Source: BOG-908 sp965198855 | Lineage (GTDB): Bacteria; Pseudomonadota; Alphaproteobacteria; Acetobacterales; Acetobacteraceae | DNA length: 64,000 nt | Assembly (NCBI GenBank): GCA_965198855.1 | Contig: CBDAPZ010000001.1 | Span: 1,178,001 to 1,242,000 of the forward strand | Direction of reading: 5' to 3' | In this document: positions 37,230 through 44,479 of the stretch, in pieces | How positions within the stretch are numbered: the first letter of the stretch is position 1 | Layout: each line of letters begins with the position of its first letter | Notes under the pieces: generated by a model | Told to the model about the DNA's origin: nothing | The model's input: only the letters and a program-made list of their open reading frames with translations | Database searches by the model: none | Translations under genes and position numbers: made by a program

Positions 37230-37778
37230 TCAGCTCCCAAAAGGATAGTTCAGCCTTACGACGGCCAGGTTGAGGACAGCGGCGAAGCTGACCCAAAGAA
37301 GGTAGGGCACCATCAGCAGGGCACCGGTGCGCGTGCAGCGATTCAGGATCACGATCAACGCGGCCACGCTGAGCCAGAGGGCAGCAGTTTCGGCGAGTGC
37401 CCAATCTGGGCGGTGAAGGCGGAAATAGAGGGCGCTCCAGGCGATGTTGAGCACGCCGTTGACGGCGAACAGGCTGGTGATGCGGGCCCATAGCCGAAGT
37501 GGTGGGTGGCTTTGCCATGCCAAGGCGCCGGCGATGGCGGCCATGGCGAAGATCGCCGTCCAGGCCGGGCCGAACAGCCAGTCCGGCGGCTGGAAGGAGG
37601 GGCGGCGCAGGCTGTGATACCAGGGGCCGAGATCGGTCATCAGTGCGCCGAGCCCGGCGACACAGGCGGCGCAGAGGAAGGCAATGAGAAAGGGAGGAAG
37701 GAAAGAACTTCTTTTTTGAGAAGAAGAGGTAAAAAACTTTTTGGTGCTGTCGCGAGGGGCGTCTGCAGCTTGGGTCAT
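37230..37778 (-). CDS. tspO: TspO/MBR tryptophan-rich sensory protein
   Basis: 182-residue membrane protein, five helices. Seen: GPWYHSLRRPSFQPPDWLFG (the TspO signature), WTAIFAMAAIAGALAW, NIAWSALYF. In Rhodobacter TspO tunes tetrapyrrole flow and photosynthesis gene expression in response to oxygen; the same role is likely here from its place between bchP and hemC. The N-terminal ~28 residues (STKKFFTSSSQKRSSF) come from an inserted family A repeat and precede the first helix. ATG 37778 overlaps the bchP stop. Confidence 0.93.
   Translation of the reverse strand: MTQAADAPRDSTKKFFTSSSQKRSSFLPPFLIAFLCAACVAGLGALMTDLGPWYHSLRRPSFQPPDWLFGPAWTAIFAMAAIAGALAWQSHPPLRLWARITSLFAVNGVLNIAWSALYFRLHRPDWALAETAALWLSVAALIVILNRCTRTGALLMVPYLLWVSFAAVLNLAVVRLNYPFGS
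37695..37742. repeat. Palindromic repeat family A, half copy in tspO (A5)
   Basis: On the minus strand it reads AAAAGTTTTTTACCTCTTC and on to GTTCTTTCCTTCC, matching A2/A3 with changes. It is translated in frame within the TspO N-terminus and points opposite to A3, so the two copies flank bchP. Confidence 0.7.
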
Positions 37779-39010
37779 GGGGTGGCCATGCCGAAGAGAT
37801 GGGCTAGGTCTTTGAAGAAGATCTTTGCATGCGCCGCAGGTTTGGTGCGGGTGAGCTGCTTGTTCATGTAGGAGTCCCAGGTGAGTTTCTGGACATCCTT
37901 GTCGCGGCACATGGCGACAAAACTCTCACGGCGCTTGTCGGTGCTGTACCAGAACCACTGCATGATGCCGAGGATCAGGAACACGCGGCCATGGGCCTTC
38001 ATGAATTGCTTACGCGGTTCGCGCAGGGCGCGGACGTCGCCGGTCAGGAGCATCTTGTGCACGGCGGTCGCCGCGAGGCGGCCGCCTTCCATAGCGTAGT
38101 AGATGCCTTCCCCCGAAGCGGGGGCAACGACGCCGGCGGCGTCACCGGCGAGCACGACGTCGCGGCCGTTATCCCAGCGCTTGAGCGGCTTCATCGGGAT
38201 TGGCGCGCCTTCGCGGCGAATGGTTTTGGCGTTGGTTAGACCTGATGCTTCGCGCAAGGCGGTGACGGAACCGCGTATCGAAAAACCTTTGCGAGCGGAG
38301 CCGGAGCCGACGCTGACGGTGTCGCCATGCGGGAAGACCCAGCCGTAGAAATCGGGCGAGAGGGAGCCGCGATAGAAGATGTCGCAGCGATTAGGTTCGA
38401 AGGCGCGGCCGAGCGAGTCTTGCGTGTGTTCGGGCGCCTCGATGATTTCGTGGTAGGCGAAGACGTAGGGGATTTTGTCGGCGCCTGGGATGTTCTGTTT
38501 GGCGACGGCGGATTTGGCGCCGTCGGCACCGATGACGATCCGGGTCGTGATGCGGTGCGTTTCGCCGTTATCCTCATAGGCAACGATGGTTGTGCCATCT
38601 GCGTCGTGTTCGACGGCTTTGAAGGTGCCGGTGCGGCGTTCGGCGCCTTGCTCCTCGGCGCGAGTGCGGAGCCATTCATCGAAATCTTCCCGGTCGACCA
38701 TGCCGACGAAGCCTCCATCGATGGGCATGTCGACTTGTTTTTCGCTTGGCGAGACCATGCGAGCGGCGCGGATCTTTGCGCGGATTTGAGACTCTGGAAT
38801 GTGAAAGTCCCTGATCAGCCGGGGCGGAATCGCCCCTCCGCAGGGTTTGATACGGCCGCCCTTATCAAGAAGCAGTATCTTGTGCCCCTCTTTCGCCAGT
38901 TCGGCTGCCGCAGTGGCGCCGGATGGACCACCGCCGACAACAACAGCGTCAAACATAAAAGTCTTTTGGTTCTTTTCTTCAGAAAAGAACTGCTTGCTTT
39001 TCTTCATCAT
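37775..39010 (-). CDS. bchP: Geranylgeranyl reductase for bacteriochlorophyll
   Basis: 411-residue FAD-dependent reductase that turns the geranylgeranyl tail of bacteriochlorophyll into phytyl. Seen: FAD-binding VVVGGGPSGATAAAELA, PCGGAIPPRLI, VIGADGAKSAVAKQNIPG, GDAAGVVAPASGEGIYYAM. The family-like sequence begins at MFDAVVVGGG (ATG 38956). The 18 residues before it (MMKKSKQFFSEEKNQKTF region) are translated from repeat A3. ATG 39010 overlaps the bchG stop (ATGATGA), favouring coupled initiation there, so the extended protein may be made. Downstream tspO overlaps by 4 bp. Confidence 0.95.
   Translation of the reverse strand: MMKKSKQFFSEEKNQKTFMFDAVVVGGGPSGATAAAELAKEGHKILLLDKGGRIKPCGGAIPPRLIRDFHIPESQIRAKIRAARMVSPSEKQVDMPIDGGFVGMVDREDFDEWLRTRAEEQGAERRTGTFKAVEHDADGTTIVAYEDNGETHRITTRIVIGADGAKSAVAKQNIPGADKIPYVFAYHEIIEAPEHTQDSLGRAFEPNRCDIFYRGSLSPDFYGWVFPHGDTVSVGSGSARKGFSIRGSVTALREASGLTNAKTIRREGAPIPMKPLKRWDNGRDVVLAGDAAGVVAPASGEGIYYAMEGGRLAATAVHKMLLTGDVRALREPRKQFMKAHGRVFLILGIMQWFWYSTDKRRESFVAMCRDKDVQKLTWDSYMNKQLTRTKPAAHAKIFFKDLAHLFGMATP
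38957..39004. repeat. Palindromic repeat family A, half copy in bchP 5' end (A3)
   Basis: 38957-38995 is identical over 39 bases to 18063-18101. It lies between two possible bchP start codons and stays in frame with bchP. Confidence 0.9.
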
Positions 39011-39939
39011 GAGATCCCGCGAAGAGCAAAGGCTGTGACGAGCATGCCGATAACGTAAAGGCTTGTACCGGTAGCGTTATACCAAGGTGCGTTTTCCCGA
39101 GGATCGCGCAGGAGTTTTGTCATCAGCGCGATCTGGGCGGCGAGAAGGATGGCGACTGCGGCGGCATGGATGGGGAAGTTCCATTTTGACAGCAGGAAGA
39201 CCACGAATGCTTGTGGTATTGCCATAACCAGGCAGGCGAGCTTGGCGGCGGCCGGCGCGCCGAGTGTCGCGGGCAAAGAGCGTACGCCCATCTGGCGGTC
39301 GCCTTCGATGGATTTGAAATCGTTCAGCGTCATGATGCCGTGGGCACCGGCGCTGTAGAGCAGGGCTGTGATGATAATCGCGTGGTTGGGCAAGGCGCCT
39401 TGCATGATGGCGGCGGCGGTGAACCAGGGCAGGCCCTCGTAACATGCGCCGCAGGCGGCATTGCCCCACCAGCCATTGCGTTTGAGGCGCCATGGCGGCG
39501 CGCTATAGGCCCAGGCGAGCGCGAGGCCGAACACGGTGGCGCCGAAGGCCCAGCTGCCGAGGCTTGCGGCCAATGCGAGTGACAGGATTGTCCAGAGACC
39601 AGCGAGCATGAGGCCTCCATGGCCGGGAACGCGGCCGGAGGGGATGGCGCGGCCGGGTTCGTTGATCGCGTCGACGTGCCGGTCGTACCAGTCATTCACC
39701 GCCTGGCTAGTGCCGGTGACCATGGGGCCGCAGAGCCCGATCCCGGCGAGGATGAGCAATCCGTGGCCCGCGAACGGACGGCCGGAGGAGACGATGCCGC
39801 AGCCGAACGCCCACATCGGGGCGAACCAGGTGATGGGTTTGAGCAGTTCGGCGTAGGCCGCCCAGCCTTGGCGCGGTGCGCGTGCGGTACTTTGCTTGGG
39901 TGCGACGGCTCCGCCGTCGAGCGTGCTAATCCTGCTCAT
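39007..39939 (-). CDS. bchG: Bacteriochlorophyll synthase (chlorophyll synthase)
   Basis: 310-residue UbiA-family prenyltransferase of the inner membrane that esterifies bacteriochlorophyllide with geranylgeranyl diphosphate. Seen: PITWFAPMWAFGCG, the first Asp motif NDWYDRHVDAINEPGRAIPS, SAPPWRLKRNGWWGN, and second motif NDFKSIEGDRQMGVRSLP; eight to nine hydrophobic helices. Overlaps ppsR by 14 bp and bchP by 4 bp, so the operon is tightly coupled. Confidence 0.96.
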   Translation of the reverse strand: MSRISTLDGGAVAPKQSTARAPRQGWAAYAELLKPITWFAPMWAFGCGIVSSGRPFAGHGLLILAGIGLCGPMVTGTSQAVNDWYDRHVDAINEPGRAIPSGRVPGHGGLMLAGLWTILSLALAASLGSWAFGATVFGLALAWAYSAPPWRLKRNGWWGNAACGACYEGLPWFTAAAIMQGALPNHAIIITALLYSAGAHGIMTLNDFKSIEGDRQMGVRSLPATLGAPAAAKLACLVMAIPQAFVVFLLSKWNFPIHAAAVAILLAAQIALMTKLLRDPRENAPWYNATGTSLYVIGMLVTAFALRGIS

Positions 39940-41374
39940 TGGTCGCCAAGTCTCCGAGGCCGTAACGGCGCAGTTTTACGTACAGGCTCTGTCGGCTGAG
40001 GCCGAGCATTTCGGCCGCAGAGGCGCGGTTGTCGCCGGTGAGTTCGAGGGCGGCCTCGATACAGAGTTTCTCGATCACGTCAGTGGATTCGCGAACAAGC
40101 TCCTTGAGCGAGACGCGGCCGATCAGCTGGGTGAGCTGCTCTACGGAGCGTGGCATGGCTGGCTGCACCGGGCGTGCATCCACCTGCAGGCGAGGGCCGA
40201 TGGCGCGGATGGCAAAACCGAACGAAGGCTGGCCGCCATTGCCGATGGCGACGGCGGAGATCTCGACCTGGGATTGGCCCTGTTCCTCGTTGCGAACGCT
40301 GGTGGTGAAGAACCGCACGGAGCCGCGCTGGCGAAGATTGGTGATCAACACATCGAGTTCGACGCCCGACTCGCCGACCCAGCGATCGAGCGACTCGCCG
40401 CGAGCGAGATCTTCGTTGGCGATACCGGCCATTTCGAGAAAGGCCGCGTTTGCGGTGAGGATGTTGCCGCTGCTGTCGGTGACGACGAAGCCGTCCGGCG
40501 CGCTTTCCACCAGCTTGAGCAGTTTCTTCTTCGCGTCGGGCACAGCGGCCGCATCCGCGAGTGCTGCCGAGATGCGCACCAGGAACAGCGTGGTGCTTTC
40601 CTGGCGGAAGATCGAGGCTGCAACGAGCACTTCATCATCGGTGATGGCGAGGCGTGCGGAAAATTCCTCCGGACGGCCATCGGCGCGGATGGCGGCGAGG
40701 TGTGCCTGCACCGATTCGATGGTGTCGGCGGCAAAGATATCAGCCAGCGCCTGGCCGTTCGCCTGGGCCGATTTCGCGCCGAGAAGCTGACGTGCTGCCG
40801 GATTCGCTTCGACAACGCGATGGCGGATTGTATCCAGGATCAGCACCGCTTCGGACGACATCTGGAACAGTAGGCGATAGCGCGCTTCCACGTCGCGCAT
40901 ACGTGAGTAGTCGCGCTCCAATGATTCCTGTGCCATGACAAGCCGCTGCTGCAGGGCAGACATGGCGCGCAGGTCACGCCCGAAGGCTACCATGCGGCCG
41001 CTCTCACCCACTCGCACGGCGCAATACAGCACCGGCACGGAGCGATCGTCGCTGGCGAGGTGATTGAGATGGCGCCATTTCGGCTTGGCATTCGGGGCTG
41101 CTGCATCGGCGAGCAGGTGGGCCACTTTCGGTCGGCTATCGAGGGCTACGGTGTCGGCAAACTTGGTGCCGACCCAATTACTGCTGGCATCGAGGTCGTT
41201 GGAGAGTTCTTCGCTCTGAAAAGCAATGTCGAGGATCGTGCCGTCTGCGTTGACAATGAGCGCCACATCGGAGGCGGTCGCAATCAGGGTTGCGACCGAC
41301 TGTGCATCCAGCTCGCCGAGCGAGGCGTCAGGAGAGACAAAAGCTTTCACGAGGGACGAGATCCTCCATTGCAT
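39926..41374 (-). CDS. ppsR: Photosynthesis repressor PpsR/CrtJ
   Basis: 482-residue redox- and light-linked regulator that binds TGT-N12-ACA sites and represses bch, crt and puc genes under oxygen. Seen: three PAS-like regions (about 25-135, 160-275, 285-395) with a Gln-rich helix around 140-160, and a C-terminal Fis-type helix-turn-helix (ELTGDNRASAAEMLGLSRQS). Only two cysteines occur: C118 and C438; C438, just before the helix-turn-helix, matches the conserved Cys of Rhodobacter PpsR/CrtJ. No Cys occupies the region (~250) of the second redox Cys in those proteins. Downstream of aerR, as in many clusters. Confidence 0.95.
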   Translation of the reverse strand: MQWRISSLVKAFVSPDASLGELDAQSVATLIATASDVALIVNADGTILDIAFQSEELSNDLDASSNWVGTKFADTVALDSRPKVAHLLADAAAPNAKPKWRHLNHLASDDRSVPVLYCAVRVGESGRMVAFGRDLRAMSALQQRLVMAQESLERDYSRMRDVEARYRLLFQMSSEAVLILDTIRHRVVEANPAARQLLGAKSAQANGQALADIFAADTIESVQAHLAAIRADGRPEEFSARLAITDDEVLVAASIFRQESTTLFLVRISAALADAAAVPDAKKKLLKLVESAPDGFVVTDSSGNILTANAAFLEMAGIANEDLARGESLDRWVGESGVELDVLITNLRQRGSVRFFTTSVRNEEQGQSQVEISAVAIGNGGQPSFGFAIRAIGPRLQVDARPVQPAMPRSVEQLTQLIGRVSLKELVRESTDVIEKLCIEAALELTGDNRASAAEMLGLSRQSLYVKLRRYGLGDLATNEQD

Positions 41375-41487
41375 TCCCGCAGTCCCCTAGCCGTGTCGTT
41401 CTGGTGTGTGGGGTTCCCTATTGTGGCTTGGTCTGTCTGCCATCACCAGCCCGTGAGCGGTGTGACATGTTTTCGAGGGTGTCGTGT

Positions 41488-42375
41488 TCATCTTTGGCAC
41501 GCGAGACGTGAGACGAGCGCATTCGCCTGGGCGACAGCGAGACGGGCATCGGTGGCGGTGCAATCGGCGCCGACCATTTCTGCACGGTGCGGGTGTTCAA
41601 TGAAGGCGGAACCACCAACCATGACGCCGATGGCGCGGTTGCGGGAGGCTGCGCGTATGTCTCGGATGAGGTCTGCGAGCTTATCCAGCCGGTTGATGCA
41701 GGCAACGGATAGGCCGACGAGGCTAAACCAGTCCTGCTCGACGCATGAGACCAAAGCATTGGCATCGAGGATGGGATCGCTCTGCACGTTCCAGCCTGCG
41801 CGTCGGAAAAAGCTCGCGACCATGGCGATGCCAAAACCATGCTGCTCGCCGGGCGCCTGCACCAGCAAGGCGCACGGACCCGATCGCACCGGCGTCGCTT
41901 CCGCCTCGAAGGCGTGGGAGACGAGCTGCATCACGTTGGACAGGCGCACCATGCCAATGGTGATATTGGCGAAATTGCAGTCATCTTCTTGCCACATCAC
42001 GCCGAGGCGGCGCGCGGTCTGAGTGAAAAGATTCAGGAAAAGCTGCTCGCGGCTGATACCGGTGTGCTGCACCGTCTGTACGAAGCGGGCCGCCTGAGGC
42101 TGCGTGCCGGTGAGCAGAAGTGTTGTCAGCGCCTCGACCTTGTCGGCTATCAGCGCCTGAGGCGCCGTCTCATTATTCGGGCGATCGTGCAGGCAGGTCT
42201 CGAGCAGGCGCGGGATCACTTCGTTTTCGACCGTGCGGGTAATGGCTGCATGGCGGGCAGGCGCGCCACTACGAAGCCGCTCGCTGCGCCGTTCGCCGAG
42301 GCTGCGCACGAGGCGCATCGCCTCTGCCTCTGAAAAACTGCCATCGGTGATGAGCTGCTGTCGCATGAACGCCAT
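41488..42375 (-). CDS. aerR: B12-binding PpsR antirepressor AerR/PpaA
   Basis: 295-residue cobalamin-binding regulator that modulates PpsR/CrtJ. Seen: helical cap WQEDDCNFANITIGMVRL (residues 128-145) and a Rossmann-like B12 domain (from ~165) with GEQHGFG at 176-182, an E-x-H-x-x-G type motif, then GLSVAC and VMVGGSAF. It probably senses light or oxygen through cobalamin. First gene of the leftward operon, 114 bp before ppsR; the 113-bp gap to ppsR shows nothing more. ATG 42375 or 42366 may be used. Confidence 0.93.
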   Translation of the reverse strand: MAFMRQQLITDGSFSEAEAMRLVRSLGERRSERLRSGAPARHAAITRTVENEVIPRLLETCLHDRPNNETAPQALIADKVEALTTLLLTGTQPQAARFVQTVQHTGISREQLFLNLFTQTARRLGVMWQEDDCNFANITIGMVRLSNVMQLVSHAFEAEATPVRSGPCALLVQAPGEQHGFGIAMVASFFRRAGWNVQSDPILDANALVSCVEQDWFSLVGLSVACINRLDKLADLIRDIRAASRNRAIGVMVGGSAFIEHPHRAEMVGADCTATDARLAVAQANALVSRLACQR

Positions 42376-42416
42376 CGGCTGCTGATGTGCCTATTGAAGC
42401 CATTTTCGGGTAACAA

Positions 42417-42452
42417 CTGTCAAGCTAGATTTACGTAAGGTTAGCTTGACAG
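42417..42452. promoter_or_regulatory. Palindromic PpsR-type operator in divergent aerR/bchF promoter
   Basis: 36-bp dyad: CTGTCAAGCTA (42417-42427) and TAGCTTGACAG (42442-42452) are perfect 11-bp arms, with TTACGTAA (42431-42438) at the exact centre; 15 of 18 positions match. Each strand holds TGT-N12-ACG, one base off the PpsR consensus TGT-N12-ACA. Each outer arm also contains TTGACA reading outward, a possible -35 box for aerR (leftward) and bchF (rightward); -10 boxes are weak. The rest of the gap (42376-42581) shows no gene. Confidence 0.7.
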
Positions 42453-42581
42453 TCGGTGTGAGGCCGCCTTAGCCTTCTGACAGGCGAGACGACCAGGAGT
42501 CCCCGGGTCCCTCACCAACTCAGGCCGCCAAGCTGCACATCGGCTTGTCGGTAAAATGGCAGAGGGAGGCGTGATCAAGCC

Positions 42582-43199
42582 ATGTTCGCTGATTCGGTTC
42601 TTTGCCGCTTGATGGACTCGATGGATAGCGCGCCCTGGGGTGCCAGCGCAGGCCGGCACGTCGCGAACGATCAAGATATGAACTGGGTCGGCGCGCAGCA
42701 CGGCAGCCACGGACAGCCGCTTTATACGCCGGAACAGAAGCTGCGGCGGGATGCGTCGCCGTGGACGATGGTACAGGGCGTGCTGGCACCGCTGCAATTC
42801 CTGGTCTTCGCCGTGAGCCTCAGCCTTGTCGTGCGGTTCCTGCTCACCGGCGACGGGATAGAGGCCGCCACGATCTCGGTGGTTGTTAAAACGGGCGTGC
42901 TTTACACAATCATGGTCACCGGCGCGATTTGGGAGCGGGAGGTGTTTGGCTGCTACCTCTTCGCGCCCGCCTTCTTCTGGGAAGACGCGGTAAGCATGGT
43001 GGTGATCGGCCTGCATACCGCCTATTTAGCCGCATTACTGTCAGGCGCGCTTGACAATCATGCCATGATGCTACTCGCGCTGGCCGCCTACTCGACATAT
43101 GTGGTGAACGCGACCCAGTTCGTGCTGAAACTGCGCGCCGCCCGGCTGGCTGAGGCCGGCTGGCCCGAAGCCGATCTGCACGGTCTGGGGCGCGCTTGA
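42582..43199 (+). CDS. bchF: 2-vinyl bacteriochlorophyllide hydratase
   Basis: 205-residue membrane enzyme that hydrates the C3 vinyl group on the way to bacteriochlorophyll a. Seen: LYTPEQKLRRDASPWTMVQG, APLQFLVFAVSL, GAIWEREVFGCYLFAPAFFW, AAYSTYVVNATQFVLKLRAAR, all BchF marks; about four hydrophobic helices. GGGAGG at 42564-42569 supports ATG 42582. The ~45 residues before the family core are longer than usual; ATG 42678 would give the standard length. Stop overlaps bchN (TGATG). Confidence 0.94.
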   Translation: MFADSVLCRLMDSMDSAPWGASAGRHVANDQDMNWVGAQHGSHGQPLYTPEQKLRRDASPWTMVQGVLAPLQFLVFAVSLSLVVRFLLTGDGIEAATISVVVKTGVLYTIMVTGAIWEREVFGCYLFAPAFFWEDAVSMVVIGLHTAYLAALLSGALDNHAMMLLALAAYSTYVVNATQFVLKLRAARLAEAGWPEADLHGLGRA

Positions 43200-44476
43200 T
43201 GTCGGCGTCGCTCGCGTCGGTGAGTGGTTGCGGTGATGCGCCGGTGCTGCGCGAGCGCGGGCAGCGCGAGGTTTTCTGCGGGCTGACCGGGATCATCTGG
43301 CTACACCGGAAAATACAGGATGCATTCTTTCTGGTTGTTGGCTCGCGCACCTGTGCGCACCTTATACAGTCTGCTGCCGGCGTCATGATCTTTGCGGAGC
43401 CGCGCTTTGCAACCGCGATCATCGACGAACGCGATTTGGCCGGATTGTCGGATGCGAATGACGAGCTGGATCGTGTGGTCGCACAGCTGCTGCAGCGGCG
43501 GCCGGATATACGGATGCTGTTCCTGGTGGGGTCGTGCCCCTCGGAAGTGATCAAGCTGGATCTTTCGCGGGCAGCAGAGCGGCTTTCCGGACGGCATATG
43601 CCGCAGGTGCGGGTTCTGAACTATTCGGGCAGCGGAATCGAGACGACATTTACGCAGGGCGAGGACGCGTGCCTTGCCGCATTGGTGCCGATCATGCCGC
43701 GTGCGCCTGCCAAGGGCACGAAATCGCTGCTGATCGTGGGTGCGCTTGCCGAGGCGGTGGAAGACCAGTTTTCCCGCATGTTCGCCGAGATGGGCATCGA
43801 GCGCGTGACCTACATGCCGCCGCGGCGCTCGATCGATCTGCCGGAAGTGGGGCCGGATACGCTGTATCTTCTGGCACAACCGTTTCTTGCTGATACGGCG
43901 CGGGCCTTGGAAGCGCGGGGTGCGACTCGTCTTGCGGCACCGTTCCCGCTGGGCGCGCAAGGCACTGCAGCCTGGCTGCTGGCGGCGGCGAAAGCGTGGG
44001 GCGTGCCGGCTGCACGGTTCGAAGCGGTGATCGCGCCGGCGCGCGCGCGGGCCGAACGCACATTGGCGAAGTTTCGCTATGAGCTTTCGGGTAAACGCAT
44101 TTTCTTCTTTCCGGATAGCCAGCTTGAGATACCGTTGGCGCGATTCGTTGCGCGCGAACTTGGTATGGTGGTGCTCGAAGCCGGCACGCCATACCTGCAT
44201 CGCCAGCATCTCGCCGAGGAGCTGGCGCTGCTGCCGCACGGAACGCGGCTGAGCGAAGGCCAGGATGTGGAGCGGCAACTCGATCGCTGCCGCGCGGAAA
44301 AGCCCGATCTCGTTGTCTGCGGCCTGGGGTTAGCCAATCCGCTGGAAGCCGAAGGCATCTCGACGAAATGGTCGATCGAGTTGCTGTTCACGCCCATACA
44401 AGGGTTTTTTCAAGCCGCCGATCTCGCAGAGCTGTTTGCACGCCCCCTGGTGCGTCGCATGAAACTGGCGGTCTGA
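43199..44476 (+). CDS. bchN: Light-independent protochlorophyllide reductase subunit N
   Basis: 425-residue nitrogenase-like subunit. C27, C52 and C113 (VFCGLTG, RTCAHLI, GSCPSE) match the three NB-cluster Cys of Rhodobacter BchN with an offset of one. With BchB it forms the catalytic tetramer that reduces ring D of protochlorophyllide, fed by BchL. ATG 43199 overlaps the bchF stop; bchB begins 3 bp after its end. Confidence 0.97.
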   Translation: MSASLASVSGCGDAPVLRERGQREVFCGLTGIIWLHRKIQDAFFLVVGSRTCAHLIQSAAGVMIFAEPRFATAIIDERDLAGLSDANDELDRVVAQLLQRRPDIRMLFLVGSCPSEVIKLDLSRAAERLSGRHMPQVRVLNYSGSGIETTFTQGEDACLAALVPIMPRAPAKGTKSLLIVGALAEAVEDQFSRMFAEMGIERVTYMPPRRSIDLPEVGPDTLYLLAQPFLADTARALEARGATRLAAPFPLGAQGTAAWLLAAAKAWGVPAARFEAVIAPARARAERTLAKFRYELSGKRIFFFPDSQLEIPLARFVARELGMVVLEAGTPYLHRQHLAEELALLPHGTRLSEGQDVERQLDRCRAEKPDLVVCGLGLANPLEAEGISTKWSIELLFTPIQGFFQAADLAELFARPLVRRMKLAV

Positions 44477-44479
44477 GAG

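Noticed and set aside
36161..37273. Rightward frame of 370 codons opposite hemC
   Set aside because: Ser/Arg-rich, no family features; hemC is certain.
42376..42581. Cobalamin riboswitch upstream of the B12-binding aerR
   Set aside because: No B12-box or multi-stem pattern visible; the gap is too short once the palindrome is placed.
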